NCBI RefSeq assembly: GCF_005222695.1
Contig: NZ_STGG01000006.1
Coordinates: 62,001 to 126,000, forward strand
Source: Massilia sp. HP4
GTDB taxonomy: Bacteria; Pseudomonadota; Gammaproteobacteria; Burkholderiales; Burkholderiaceae_D
Length of the DNA: 64,000 nucleotides
Direction of reading: 5' to 3'
Made by a program: the position numbers and the translations under genes. A model generated the notes under the pieces. It was not told the origin of the DNA, searched no databases, and worked only from the letters and a program-made list of their open reading frames with translations. Of the stretch, positions 7,801 through 15,832 are shown in pieces; within the stretch, counting starts at the first letter, position 1; every line of letters begins with the position of its first letter.

Positions 7801-8887
7801 CCAGCACGATGCGGCGCGCGTTGCCGCTGGGGCGGAACACGCGGTCTTGCTCCTCGACCGACAGGCGGGCGAACAGCGGCAGGATGTCGACGTGCGGCGG
7901 ATGGTGCTTGCGCAGCGCCTCGGCGCAGTCGCGAATTTCGCGCTCGCCCGGCAGGAACACCAGCACGTCGCCCGAACCGAGGCGGCACAGCTCATCGACC
8001 GCGTCGACCACGCCATCCATCAGGTCGCGTTTTTCACGCGCGGCTTGCGCCTTCGGCAGCGGCTTGGTCGGGTCGACCGCAGGGGCTCCGGCAACCGGGT
8101 CCCGGTCGATCGGGCGATAGCGCACCTCGACCTTGTACAGGCGGCCCGACACCTCGATCACCGGCGCCGGCTTGTCGTTGGCGGCGAAGTGGCGCGCGAA
8201 GCGCTCGGCGTCAATGGTCGCCGAAGTGATAATGATCTTCAGGTCGGGACGGCGCGGCAGCAGCTGCTTGAGGTAGCCGAGCAAAAAGTCGATGTTCAGG
8301 CTGCGCTCGTGCGCCTCGTCGATGATGATCGTGTCGTAGTTGCGCAGCAGCGGGTCGGTCTGCGTTTCGGCCAGCAAAATACCGTCGGTCATCAGCTTGA
8401 CCGAGGCGCCCTTTTGCAGGGTGTCGTTGAAACGCACCTTGAAGCCGACGTGCTCTCCCAGCGGCGAGCCGAGTTCCTGGGCGATGCGCTTGGCGGTCGA
8501 CGACGCCGCGATCCGGCGCGGCTGGGTGTGGCCGATCAGGCCTTTGCTACCGCGGCCCAGTTCCAGGCAGATCTTCGGCAGCTGGGTCGTCTTGCCCGAA
8601 CCGGTTTCGCCCGAGACGATGACCACCTGGTTCCCTGCGATGGCTTTCGCGATCTCGGCGCGGCGGCCGGAGACCGGCAGGTCTTCGGGGAACGTAATCA
8701 AAGGCAGCGGGTTGCGCACCACGGGAGTTTCTTCGCGCGGCGGACGTTCCTGGCGTGGACGCGACTCACCCCGCTCGCCGGACGCGCCCGGTGCACGACG
8801 TGGGCGACGCTCGGAGGAATTGGCGTTGGCGGTGGCGCCTGCTTCGCGCGCCGGCTGTGGCGAAGGCTTGTTACTCTGTTCAGACAT
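4802..8887 (-). CDS. hrpA: ATP-dependent RNA helicase HrpA
   Basis: A 1361-residue DEAH-box helicase that remodels RNA; E. coli HrpA rescues stalled ribosomes and processes mRNA. An N-terminal ~58-residue Arg/Pro/Glu-rich disordered segment precedes Walker A (GETGSGKT, 93-100), the DEAH box (190-193), SAT (ITSATIDAERF) and motif VI (QSAANQRAGRCGR). The HA2/OB region and the HrpA-specific C terminus (DUF3418) follow. An Ala/Pro/Gly-rich linker of about 70 residues interrupts the C-terminal region around residues 1010-1080 and looks lineage-specific. Length matches HrpA (about 1300). No clear Shine-Dalgarno precedes the ATG at 8887. It is divergent from argA, with 54 bases between start codons. 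Confidence 0.95.
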   Translation of the reverse strand: MSEQSNKPSPQPAREAGATANANSSERRPRRAPGASGERGESRPRQERPPREETPVVRNPLPLITFPEDLPVSGRRAEIAKAIAGNQVVIVSGETGSGKTTQLPKICLELGRGSKGLIGHTQPRRIAASSTAKRIAQELGSPLGEHVGFKVRFNDTLQKGASVKLMTDGILLAETQTDPLLRNYDTIIIDEAHERSLNIDFLLGYLKQLLPRRPDLKIIITSATIDAERFARHFAANDKPAPVIEVSGRLYKVEVRYRPIDRDPVAGAPAVDPTKPLPKAQAAREKRDLMDGVVDAVDELCRLGSGDVLVFLPGEREIRDCAEALRKHHPPHVDILPLFARLSVEEQDRVFRPSGNARRIVLATNVAETSLTVPGIRYVVDTGLARVKRYSFRNKVEQLQVEPIAQSAANQRAGRCGRVADGVCIRLFEEDDFNKRPKFTEPEILRSSLAAVILRMKSLRLTDVETFPFIEAPQGRAIADGYQLLHEVGAVDDDNELTPLGRKLAKLPLDPRVGRMILAALDNHCLTEMLIVASALSTQDPRDRPIEYQQQADEKHKKFADEKSEFLGYLKIWAWFEDAIAHKKTNRQLQDNCRANFLSQLRLREWRDVHSQLLTIVREQGWRLNESPATYEQLHLALLTGLLGNIGFKAEDEQGGVYLGARGIKFHIWPGSTLGKKAGRWIMAAELVETTRLYARTIAQIQPEWVEKVGAHLLKKSWGEPRWEKKQAQVTALERATLHGIVIYGGRRINYGQRNPREAREIFIRDALVAGDYETRLPFYIHNHKLVKDIENLEHKSRRQDVLVDDQLIAAFYDSEIPGDIVNGAGFEKWYKDAARDNPKLLYLNREELMRHEAAGVTTELFPKTMVVTGIEMGLTYHFEPGSVRDGVTLAVPLFALNQIPQERPAWLVPGMIKEKVHLLLKSLPQKLRRHCVPLPEYAARFVDRIHAAGAFGRGDLVDVLIMDVRAQTGVAVRSADFKLETLPAHMFMNFKVIDEHGRQLDMGRNLSTLQAELGGQARQSFQKMAEATPAAANARAQAARPVAAAPSAPAAPAGKGKGGAPQAAPAATAPAQESASGRQHTGLTGWTFGELPELLEIKQGKLTLIGFPALVDKGTHCDLEVFDDPNVAARTHRVGLRRLFALQFKEQLKFAEKNIPGLQGMGMQFMNIGSQEDLRDQIVAKAIDIACLQDPLPVDAASFNQRRDQGKGRIGLLINEVARLAGQILGEYHGLPKRVQGLPSAVSSDISAQLQALVHKRFIADNEYGQLAHFPRYLKAINVRLEKLRGNPSRDAQLMAEWQTAASQFQRTLKNMAGKNNDPRMIEFRWMLEELRVSLFAQELRTPMPVSAKRLQKVWESMLR

Positions 8888-8928
8888 TGATTTTTACAAG
8901 GATTTGGTGCGCACAACGCGCAGCGAAT

Positions 8929-8934
8929 TATAAT
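8929..8934 (+). promoter_or_regulatory. Candidate -10 element for argA
   Basis: A perfect TATAAT lies at 8929-8934, with a weak TTGGTG at 8904-8909 (19-base spacer). If it is used, transcription would start at about 8941, essentially on the argA ATG at 8942, making a leaderless message. No Shine-Dalgarno is visible before either candidate start, which fits. Confidence 0.35.
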
Positions 8935-8941
8935 GCGGCAA

Positions 8942-10255
8942 ATGGAAACTCCTACCCAATTCGTCCAGTGGCTGCGCTCGGTCGCGCCGTATATTCATGC
9001 CTTCGGTGGCAAGACCTTCGTGGTCGCCTTCCCGGGCGAACTGGTGGCCGCCGGCGCCCTGCCGGTACTGGCGCAAGATCTCTCCCTGCTGGTCGGCCTC
9101 GGCATCCGCATCGTGCTGGTGCACGGTTCGCGGCCGCAGGTAGCCGAACAGCTGGCATTGCGCAACGTCGAGGGACGCTTCCACAACGGCGTGCGCGTCA
9201 CCGACACCGCCGCGCTGGAATGCGCCAAGGAAGCCGCCGGCGAGCTGCGCCTGGATATCGAGGCCGCCTTCAGCCAGGGCTTGCCCAATACGCCGATGTC
9301 GAACGCCCAGATCAGCATCGTCTCGGGCAACTTCGTGGTCGCCCGCCCGCTGGGCGTGATCGACGGCGTCGACTTCGAGCTCACCGGCGTGACGCGCAAG
9401 ATCGCCGCCGAAAAAATCCACCCGATCCTGCAGACCGAGGACAACCTGGTGCTGCTGTCGCCGCTGGGCTTCTCGCCGACCGGCGAGATCTTCAACCTGA
9501 CGATGGAAGACGTGGCCGCGTCGGCCGCGATCGCCCTGCACGCCGACAAGCTGATCTTCATCACCGAATCGCCGATGATGCTCGATGCCGGCGGCGCCGA
9601 GCTGCGCGAATTGTCGTCGCACATGGCCGAAGCGGTGCTGCAGGCAGGATTCCTCTCGGACCCCGCCGCGTTCTACATGCAGCACGCGATCAAGGCCTGC
9701 AACGCCGGCGTCGACCGCGCCCACATCATCCCGTTCGAGATGGACGGCTCGGCCCTGCTCGAGGTGTTCACCCACGACGGCGTGGGCACCATGATCAGCC
9801 ACGAGAACCTGGAAAGCCTGCGCCAGGCCACAATTGAGGACGTTGGCGGAATTATCAAGCTGATCGAGCCACTCGAAGCGGACGGCACCCTGGTGTATCG
9901 GGGCCGCGAGCTGATCGAGCGCGAGATCGATCAGTTCTCGGTGATCGACCACGACGGCGTGATCTTCGGCTGCGCGGCGCTGTATCCCTTCCCCGAAGCG
10001 AAGATGGGCGAGATGGCCTGCCTGACGGTGAGCCAGGACGCCCAGACCCAGGGCGACGGCGAGCGCATCCTGAAGCATATGGAAAACCGCGCCCGTGCAG
10101 CAGGATTAACCAAGCTGTTCGTGCTGACCACGCGCACCTCGCACTGGTTCAAGAAGCGCGGCTTCGTGCCGGCCACCGTGGACGATCTGCCAAAAGACCG
10201 ACAACATATGTACAACTGGCAGCGCCGGTCACAGGTACTGATCAAGACCTTATAA
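8942..10255 (+). CDS. argA: Amino-acid N-acetyltransferase (N-acetylglutamate synthase)
   Basis: A 437-residue enzyme that acetylates L-glutamate with acetyl-CoA, the first step of arginine biosynthesis. The N-terminal amino-acid-kinase fold runs to about residue 290 (GKTFVVAFPGELV, then LVHGSRPQV in the substrate loop region). The C-terminal ~140 residues are a GNAT domain (AKMGEMACLTVSQDAQTQGDGERIL). This is the classical ArgA fusion and length. I chose the ATG at 8942 (METPTQFV) over the ATG at 8933, because the latter overlaps a TATAAT box. ArgA is normally inhibited by arginine through the kinase-like domain. Confidence 0.95.
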   Translation: METPTQFVQWLRSVAPYIHAFGGKTFVVAFPGELVAAGALPVLAQDLSLLVGLGIRIVLVHGSRPQVAEQLALRNVEGRFHNGVRVTDTAALECAKEAAGELRLDIEAAFSQGLPNTPMSNAQISIVSGNFVVARPLGVIDGVDFELTGVTRKIAAEKIHPILQTEDNLVLLSPLGFSPTGEIFNLTMEDVAASAAIALHADKLIFITESPMMLDAGGAELRELSSHMAEAVLQAGFLSDPAAFYMQHAIKACNAGVDRAHIIPFEMDGSALLEVFTHDGVGTMISHENLESLRQATIEDVGGIIKLIEPLEADGTLVYRGRELIEREIDQFSVIDHDGVIFGCAALYPFPEAKMGEMACLTVSQDAQTQGDGERILKHMENRARAAGLTKLFVLTTRTSHWFKKRGFVPATVDDLPKDRQHMYNWQRRSQVLIKTL

Positions 10256-10294
10256 TAGCGGTCTTACCCGGAAAACGCACAACAGGAGTACACG

Positions 10295-10567
10295 ATGGCA
10301 CGCACCGTCCACTGCATCAAACTGAACAAGGAAGCCGAAGGCCTGGATTTCCCGCCGGTCCCAGGCGAAATGGGCAAGAAGCTGTACCTGTCGATCTCGA
10401 AAGAGGCCTGGCAGGCATGGCTCAAGCATCAAACGATGCTGATCAATGAAAACCGCCTGAACCTGGCAGACGACCGCGCGCGCAAATACCTGGCGACGCA
10501 AATGGAGAAGCATTTCTTCGGCGAAGGCGCCGATGCGGCGGTGGGTTACGTGCCGCCGACGGCCTGA
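10295..10567 (+). CDS. yggX: Probable Fe(2+)-trafficking protein YggX
   Basis: A 90-residue cytosolic protein of the YggX family, which protects Fe-S clusters from oxidative damage. The family signature is clear: [20 protein letters not shown] with the conserved Cys7, [25 protein letters not shown], and MEKHFFGEG near the end. Length fits the family. AGGAG lies nine bases upstream of the ATG. It is 39 bases downstream of argA and may be co-transcribed. A hairpin with a T-run follows. Confidence 0.95.
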   Translation: MARTVHCIKLNKEAEGLDFPPVPGEMGKKLYLSISKEAWQAWLKHQTMLINENRLNLADDRARKYLATQMEKHFFGEGADAAVGYVPPTA

Positions 10568-10587
10568 TCGAAACGCATCGTCCAGGA

Positions 10588-10627
10588 AAAATCCCGCTTG
10601 CGGCGCCAGCCGCCAGCGGGATTTTTT
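10588..10627. terminator. Bidirectional terminator between yggX and the lipoprotein gene
   Basis: Outer arms AAAATCCCGCT and AGCGGGATTTT flank an inner GCGGC-GCCA-GCCGC stem, followed by T on the plus strand and preceded by A. It overlaps the stop codon of the convergent lipoprotein gene and can terminate both. Confidence 0.75.
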
Positions 10628-10934
10628 ACATCTTGCGGCACTGGCGCAATTCGCAGCGCGCCATGAATACCTTGCCATCCTGGCATTGCATCCGGTAGAC
10701 CTCGATCGGCCCCGGCTCCGTGACCAGGCCTGCGCCCTGCTCGCTGGCGCAGGCCTGCGCCCGGGCCAATTGCTCGACCGTGGTCGACGACACGCCGATC
10801 TTGAACGGCACGCGCTGGATCTCGACGACGTCGGTCGACGCTGCCACCACGGCCGGTTCCGACAAATCCACCTTGCTGCCGAAGGCGGAGCAACCGCCCA
10901 GCAGTACCGCCGCCACGATCCACGCGCGTTTCAA
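10626..10934 (-). CDS. Small lipoprotein of unknown function
   Basis: A 102-residue predicted outer- or inner-membrane lipoprotein. The signal peptide ends in a lipobox (LLGGC, Cys15). The mature part contains four further cysteines near the C terminus (ACASEQ, MQCQDG, ARCELRQCRKM), which could form disulfides in the periplasm. The start codon is TTG at 10934, supported by AAGGAG eight bases upstream; no ATG gives an intact signal peptide. It lies 14 bases after rpiA on the same strand and may be read with it. I do not recognise the family. Confidence 0.72.
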   Translation of the reverse strand: MKRAWIVAAVLLGGCSAFGSKVDLSEPAVVAASTDVVEIQRVPFKIGVSSTTVEQLARAQACASEQGAGLVTEPGPIEVYRMQCQDGKVFMARCELRQCRKM

Positions 10935-10948
10935 GGCCGTTCTCCTTC

Positions 10949-11626
10949 TTACAGCGACAGGGTCTTGACGCCGTCGGCCGTGCCCAGCAGGCAGACGTTG
11001 GCGCCGGCCCTGGCGAACAGGCCCACGGCGATCACGCCGGTGATCTGGTTGATCCGCTCTTCGAGCGCCACCGGGTCGGTGATCGACAGGCCGGCCACGT
11101 CGATCAGCTCACCGCCGTTATCGGTAATATAAGGCTGGTCGGTGCCCGGCTTGAGGCGCAGTTTCGGCTGGCCGCCGAGGGCCGCCAGCTTGCGCATCAC
11201 GACGGCCCTCGCCATCGGGATCACCTCGACCGGCAGCGGGAATCTACCGAGCGTGTCGACCAGCTTCGACCCGTCGGCGATGCAAACGAATTTGTTCGAC
11301 ACCGACGCCACGATCTTCTCGCGCGTGAGCGCCGCGCCGCCGCCCTTGATCATGGCGCCTTGCGCGTCGATCTCGTCGGCGCCGTCGATGTAGACCGCCA
11401 TCGACTCCACCTCGTTCAGGTCGAATACCGGGATGCCGTGGCCGCGCAGGCGCGCAGCGGTGGCTTCGGACGACGCCACGGTGCCCTTGATGCGGTCCTT
11501 GATCTTGGCCAGTTCGTCGATGAAGAAGTTGGCGGTCGAGCCGGTGCCGACGCCGATGATTTCACCATCGACCACGTAATCGATGGCGGCGCGCGCCACT
11601 GCCTGTTTCAGTTCGTCTTGAGTCAT
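10949..11626 (-). CDS. rpiA: Ribose-5-phosphate isomerase A
   Basis: A 225-residue cytosolic enzyme interconverting ribose 5-phosphate and ribulose 5-phosphate in the non-oxidative pentose phosphate pathway. The RpiA motifs are present: [15 protein letters not shown] for phosphate binding, DGADEID with catalytic aspartates, and [12 protein letters not shown] with the catalytic lysine/glutamate region. I chose the ATG at 11626 (MTQDELKQ), the usual family N terminus, over the ATG at 11659, which adds 11 unconserved residues. A weak AT-rich promoter region lies before 11660. A short lipoprotein gene follows on the same strand. Confidence 0.95.
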   Translation of the reverse strand: MTQDELKQAVARAAIDYVVDGEIIGVGTGSTANFFIDELAKIKDRIKGTVASSEATAARLRGHGIPVFDLNEVESMAVYIDGADEIDAQGAMIKGGGAALTREKIVASVSNKFVCIADGSKLVDTLGRFPLPVEVIPMARAVVMRKLAALGGQPKLRLKPGTDQPYITDNGGELIDVAGLSITDPVALEERINQITGVIAVGLFARAGANVCLLGTADGVKTLSL

Positions 11627-11805
11627 GATGCGGTTGGTAGAGGAAAGGGAATGCGCCATTTTAGCGGATTGCCGCGATTCTCCCGCTGAAAAAACATCGC
11701 ACTATCTGGCATATGCATGCCACGTTCATGCAATCTGCATTTGCTAATCTTGTAACGAGGCATCACACTCGTCGTTTTCGTCGCAGTCCGTTTCAGTGGG
11801 AACCA

Positions 11806-13023
11806 ATGAAAATCTTTACCAAGAAACGCATCGTCATCGCCACCGCCATCCTGGTCGCCGTCGCGACAGCCGCGGTTTTGCTCAAGCCGAAAGACGATGT
11901 GGTGCCGCCATCCAAATACCGCAGCAGCGCGGTCGACCGCGGCGCCATCAACCAGACCGTGACCGCCACCGGCACCATCAATCCAGTCGCCCTGATCAAC
12001 GTCGGCTCGCAGGTGTCGGGCACCGTGGCCGAGCTGCACGCCGACTTCAACGACCGCGTGAAAAAAGGCCAGGTACTGCTCAAGCTGGAGCCGACCATCT
12101 TCAACGCCCAGGTGGGGCAGGCCGAAGCCAATATCGCCTCGGCGCGCGCCAGCCTGCGCCTGGCCCAGGCCACCTTCCAGCGCAACGAACAGCTGGTGGC
12201 GCAGAACTTCGTCTCCAGCCTGGCGCTCGACCAGTCGCGGCGCGAGATGGATGTCGCCGCGGCCAACCTGAAACTGGCCCAGGCCCAGCTCGACCGCGCC
12301 CGGGCTGACCTCAACAACAGCGTGATCCGCTCGCCGATCGACGGCGTGATCATCAAGCGCACGATCGACCTGGGGCAGACCGTGGCGGCGTCGTTCACCA
12401 CGCCGAACCTGTTCCAGATCGCGAACGACCTGACCAAGATGCAGATCGACACCAGCGTGTCGGAAGCCGACGTCGGCCTGCTCAAGGATGGCCTGCCGGC
12501 GCGCTTCGTGGTCGACGCCTATCCCGACCGGGAATTCCACGCCACCATGCGCCAGTTCCGCCTGGCGCCGAACGTGGTGCAGAACGTCGTCACCTACAAC
12601 GTCGTGCTCGACGTCGACAATAGCGACGAACTGCTCAAGCCCGGCATGACGGCCCAGGTGCGCCTGGTGGTGGCGAACCGCCCCGACGTGTTGCGCATCC
12701 CGACCACGGCGCTGCGCTTCCGCCTGTCCGAAGAAGAGCAGGCGGCCGAGAAGAAGCGCAACGAGGCCAGGGACAAGGACGTGAAGCAGGTGGCCGCCAA
12801 GCCAGCGCCGCCCGCGCAGGCGGACGACGACGTCGCCTTCCGCAGCGCCAGCGAGACCGCGCGCATGTTCAAGATCTATAAACTCGACGCGATGAACCAG
12901 CCGCAGCCGGTCGACATCCGCGCCGGCCTGTCCAACTTCCGGTATACCGAAATCCTGGCCGGTGACCTGAAACCGGGCGACCGCGTGGTGACCCGTGCGC
13001 TGGCCCAGCCGGAGAATCGATGA
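11806..13023 (+). CDS. macA: MacA-like periplasmic adaptor of an ABC export system
   Basis: A 405-residue membrane-fusion protein. An N-terminal membrane anchor (about residues 9-24) precedes the MFP core: VTATGTINPVALINVGSQVSGTV, an alpha-helical hairpin (residues about 95-165), the lipoyl-type RSPIDGVIIKRTIDLGQTVA, and beta-barrel segments. A charged Lys/Glu-rich insert lies at about residues 305-345. The ATG at 11806 was chosen because it begins directly at the membrane anchor. The gene overlaps the ATPase gene by four bases (ATGA). It links the inner-membrane ABC pump to a TolC-like outer-membrane channel encoded elsewhere. Substrate is unknown. Confidence 0.87.
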   Translation: MKIFTKKRIVIATAILVAVATAAVLLKPKDDVVPPSKYRSSAVDRGAINQTVTATGTINPVALINVGSQVSGTVAELHADFNDRVKKGQVLLKLEPTIFNAQVGQAEANIASARASLRLAQATFQRNEQLVAQNFVSSLALDQSRREMDVAAANLKLAQAQLDRARADLNNSVIRSPIDGVIIKRTIDLGQTVAASFTTPNLFQIANDLTKMQIDTSVSEADVGLLKDGLPARFVVDAYPDREFHATMRQFRLAPNVVQNVVTYNVVLDVDNSDELLKPGMTAQVRLVVANRPDVLRIPTTALRFRLSEEEQAAEKKRNEARDKDVKQVAAKPAPPAQADDDVAFRSASETARMFKIYKLDAMNQPQPVDIRAGLSNFRYTEILAGDLKPGDRVVTRALAQPENR

Positions 13024-13757
13024 GCGGGCCGCTGATCGATATCCGCGGCGTCACCAAGACCTATGTCAGCGGCAGCGTCGAGACGCCGGTACTGCACGGC
13101 GTCGACCTGGTGGTGGAGCGCGGCGACTTCGTCTCCATCATGGGCGCCTCGGGCTCCGGCAAGTCGACCCTGATGAACATCCTCGGCTGCCTGGACCAGG
13201 CGACCGGCGGCACGTACCTGCTCGACGGCGTCGATACGCGCACGCTCGACCGCCCGGCCCTGGCCGACATCCGCAACCGCAAGATCGGCTTCGTGTTCCA
13301 GAGTTTTAACCTGATCAAGCGCATGAACCTGGCCGAGAACGTCGCCCTGCCCCTGATCTATGGCGGCGTCGCGCGCGCCAAGGCACATGCGCGCGCGCTG
13401 GCCGAACTGGAACGGGTCGGCCTGGGCAATCTTGCCGGGCGCACGCCGAACCAGCTGTCGGGCGGCCAGCAGCAGCGCGTCGCGATCGCCCGCGCGCTGG
13501 CGACCGATCCGCCGCTGCTGCTGGCCGACGAGCCGACCGGCAACCTCGATACGCAAACCAGCGACGACATCATGAACAGCTTCGGCCAACTGAACCGCGA
13601 GCGCGGCATCACCATCGTGCTGGTGACCCACGAGCCGGACATCGCTGCCGTGAGCCGCCGCCTGGTGCGCCTGAAGGATGGGCGGGTGCTGTACGACGGA
13701 CCGGCCGCCGACGGCCTGCGCCAGTTCGCCCCAGGCCAGGTGGGAGTCGCGCCATGA
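13020..13757 (+). CDS. MacB-type ABC transporter ATP-binding protein
   Basis: A 245-residue ABC ATPase of the LolD/MacB group. It carries Walker A (GASGSGKST, about 42-50), Q-loop (FVFQSFNL), signature (LSGGQQQRVAIARAL) and Walker B (LLLADEPTGNLD), with the H-loop in LVTHEPD. It overlaps the adaptor gene upstream and the permease gene downstream by four bases each, so the three are one translationally coupled operon. In E. coli this domain is fused to the permease in MacB; here it is separate. Confidence 0.92.
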   Translation: MSGPLIDIRGVTKTYVSGSVETPVLHGVDLVVERGDFVSIMGASGSGKSTLMNILGCLDQATGGTYLLDGVDTRTLDRPALADIRNRKIGFVFQSFNLIKRMNLAENVALPLIYGGVARAKAHARALAELERVGLGNLAGRTPNQLSGGQQQRVAIARALATDPPLLLADEPTGNLDTQTSDDIMNSFGQLNRERGITIVLVTHEPDIAAVSRRLVRLKDGRVLYDGPAADGLRQFAPGQVGVAP

Positions 13758-14983
13758 ACCCGATCCAGATCCTGATCGAGTCGTTCCGCTCGATGGCCGC
13801 CAACCGCCTGCGCACCGCGCTGACCATGCTGGGCATCGTGATCGGCATCGCCTCGGTGGTGCTGCTGCTGGCGCTGGGCGACAGCATGCAGCGCTTCATC
13901 GGCAAGCAGCTCGAGGTGCTGGGCACGAATATGGTGTACGTGATGCCGGGGGGCGATCGCACCGCGGCCCAGCGCGCCCGCGAAGGCAAGGTGGCCGTGC
14001 TGACCCAGGGCGACGCCGAAGCGCTCAATGCCCTGCCCAGCCTGACCGGCGCCGCGCCCGCACTGCAGGGCAACTTCAAGGTCAGCGCCGGCAGCGAGAA
14101 CCTGAGCAGCACCGTGATCGGCGTGACGCCGGCCATGTTCACCATCCGTAACTGGAAGGTCGACCAGGGGACGCTGTTCGGCGAAGCCGACGTGCGCGCC
14201 AGCGCGCGGCTGGCGGTGATCGGCCAGAAGGTGGCCGACCAGTTCTTCTACCGCGCCGACCCGCTCGGGCGCTACCTGCGCATCGAGAACGTGTCGTTCC
14301 AGGTGGTCGGCGTGCTGGCCGGCGAAGGCCGCCAGAGCGACGGCACCGAGCTGTCGGAACAGATCCTGGTGCCGATCACGGCGGCCAGCGCCCACCTGGT
14401 CAAGTCGCCGTTCCCGCAGAACGTCCACTACATCAACGCGCAGGGCCGTTCGGACATGTCGATGAACGAGGCGATCGAAGACATCAAGGAAGTGCTGCGC
14501 GACCGCCACCGGATCCGGGTCGACGATCCGGACGACTTCAGGGTGCAGAACCTGAACACGATCGCCGAGACGGCCAACAAGATCACCACCGGCATCGCGC
14601 TGCTGCTCGGCCTGATCGGCGCGATCTCGCTGCTGGTGGGCGGGATCGGGATCATGAACATCATGCTGGTGTCGGTGACCGAGCGCACGCGCGAGATCGG
14701 CATCCGGATGGCGATCGGGGCCCGGCCGAATGCGGTGCTGCTGCAGTTTTTGGCCGAGGCAGTGGTGATCTGCCTGGCCGGGGGCCTGGTCGGGATTGCG
14801 ATCGCGGCCGGCGGCGCGGCGCTGATCACGGCCTTCGGCGGCGGCGACTTCGAGGTGTATCTCACCATGTCGGGCATCCTGGTGGCGTGCGGGTTCTCGA
14901 CCGCGGTGGGCGTGTTCTTCGGCTTCTATCCGGCGCGGCGCGCCTCCAGGCTGCTGCCGGTCGACTGCCTGCGCTACGAATAG
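13754..14983 (+). CDS. MacB-type ABC transporter permease
   Basis: A 409-residue inner-membrane permease. The first TM helix (about residues 21-43, TMLGIVIGIASVVLLLALG) is followed by a large periplasmic MacB_PCD domain (about 45-270). Three C-terminal FtsX-type helices follow (GIALLLGLIGAISLLVGGIG onward), with the conserved VTERTREIGIRMAIGAR segment. With the two genes before it, it forms a complete tripartite exporter apart from the outer-membrane channel. The gene ends 29 bases before the convergent XRE regulator, and I see no clear terminator in that gap. Confidence 0.92.
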   Translation: MNPIQILIESFRSMAANRLRTALTMLGIVIGIASVVLLLALGDSMQRFIGKQLEVLGTNMVYVMPGGDRTAAQRAREGKVAVLTQGDAEALNALPSLTGAAPALQGNFKVSAGSENLSSTVIGVTPAMFTIRNWKVDQGTLFGEADVRASARLAVIGQKVADQFFYRADPLGRYLRIENVSFQVVGVLAGEGRQSDGTELSEQILVPITAASAHLVKSPFPQNVHYINAQGRSDMSMNEAIEDIKEVLRDRHRIRVDDPDDFRVQNLNTIAETANKITTGIALLLGLIGAISLLVGGIGIMNIMLVSVTERTREIGIRMAIGARPNAVLLQFLAEAVVICLAGGLVGIAIAAGGAALITAFGGGDFEVYLTMSGILVACGFSTAVGVFFGFYPARRASRLLPVDCLRYE

Positions 14984-15012
14984 CCCTCTCTTTCGGCCAG
15001 CCGCGACAACGC

Positions 15013-15690
15013 CTACGTTTTGCTGGTGCGTTTGCGCGGCTTGGCCGGCGCCGCCGCCCCCACCCCTTCCGCATGTGAATGCGTCGACATGATCGACTGC
15101 ATCTGCTCCTCGTCGTCGCTCGACATCACGGTCAGCACCTCCGCCTCGTCGCAACCTTCCGGAATCAGGTAGGCATGCCCCATGCTCGAGTCGAAATAGA
15201 TCGACTGCCCTTCCCGTAACACCACCGGGTCGTAGAACTCGCTGTGCAGCACCACGGCGCCCTTGAGCACGTAGGTGAACTCTTCTCCCGAGTGATGCAC
15301 CAGCTGCCCGAACTGCTTGACAGACTTGGCGCGGATGCGCGCGATCACCGGGATCATGCGCTTGCGCCGCAGTTCGGCGCACAGGTAGTGGTAGTCGTAA
15401 TTGGGGGTCTCGACCCGCACCGCGCTGGCCAGGTCGCCCAGGCTGCGGCGCGCCGTCACTGGCGCTTCCACTTCCTGCTCTTCTTCGGCAAACAGCTCCG
15501 ACATGCGCATGCCGAGCTTTTGGCTCAGCTGGTACAGCTTGTCGTAGGTCAGCGTCAGCTGGCCATGTTCGACCTTCGACAAGGTCGATACCGGGATGCC
15601 GCTTTTCACGCTCATTTCCTTCAAGGTCCAGCCCTGGCGGCTGCGCAGGCTGCGGATCAATGCGCCGAGTGTGGGTGATTCAGATGCCAT
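15013..15690 (-). CDS. XRE-family regulator with cupin domain
   Basis: A 225-residue transcription factor. The N-terminal helix-turn-helix (about residues 8-62) has the XRE pattern IRSLRSRQGWTLKEMSVKSG and STLSKVEHGQLTLTYDKL. A cupin sensor domain (about 115-190) includes HHSGEEFTYVLKGAVVLH and EGQSIYFDS. Such XRE-cupin proteins control amino-acid or polyamine catabolism. The basic C-terminal tail (PAKPRKRTSKT) is unusual. I chose the ATG at 15690 (MASESPTLGALI); the in-frame ATG at 15744 would run through the inverted repeat. It is divergent from the peptide-catabolism operon and is its likely regulator. Confidence 0.88.
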   Translation of the reverse strand: MASESPTLGALIRSLRSRQGWTLKEMSVKSGIPVSTLSKVEHGQLTLTYDKLYQLSQKLGMRMSELFAEEEQEVEAPVTARRSLGDLASAVRVETPNYDYHYLCAELRRKRMIPVIARIRAKSVKQFGQLVHHSGEEFTYVLKGAVVLHSEFYDPVVLREGQSIYFDSSMGHAYLIPEGCDEAEVLTVMSSDDEEQMQSIMSTHSHAEGVGAAAPAKPRKRTSKT

Positions 15691-15708
15691 AGAAGGATTT
15701 TTTATATG

Positions 15709-15737
15709 TTGACATAGTCTCTGATTAGGAAGATATT
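15709..15737 (+). promoter_or_regulatory. Candidate sigma-70 promoter of the D-peptide operon
   Basis: TTGACA at 15709-15714, a 17-base spacer and GATATT at 15732-15737. It lies about 95 bases upstream of the first gene of the seven-gene operon and overlaps the inverted repeat at 15719-15750. Confidence 0.5.
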
Positions 15738-15750
15738 TCTCCAATCAGAG
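15719..15750. promoter_or_regulatory. Inverted repeat, candidate XRE-cupin operator
   Basis: CTCTGATT (15719-15726) and AATCAGAG (15743-15750) are perfect inverted arms with a 16-base spacer, so half-sites are about 24 bases centre to centre. The repeat covers the spacer and -10 of the candidate promoter and lies between the two divergent genes, the position expected for a site controlling both. Confidence 0.5.
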
Positions 15751-15832
15751 AAAAATAACTCGGATCAAGCTTTATTTTATAGGCTGGCCCGGTCGATCGC
15801 AATCAATCGAACGAATAGGGAGAAGAGACACG

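Noticed and set aside
5645..8890. Long plus-strand open frame (over 1000 codons) antisense to hrpA
   Set aside because: Arg/Gln/Leu/Ala-dominated translation without motifs; it is the expected shadow of a GC-rich helicase gene.
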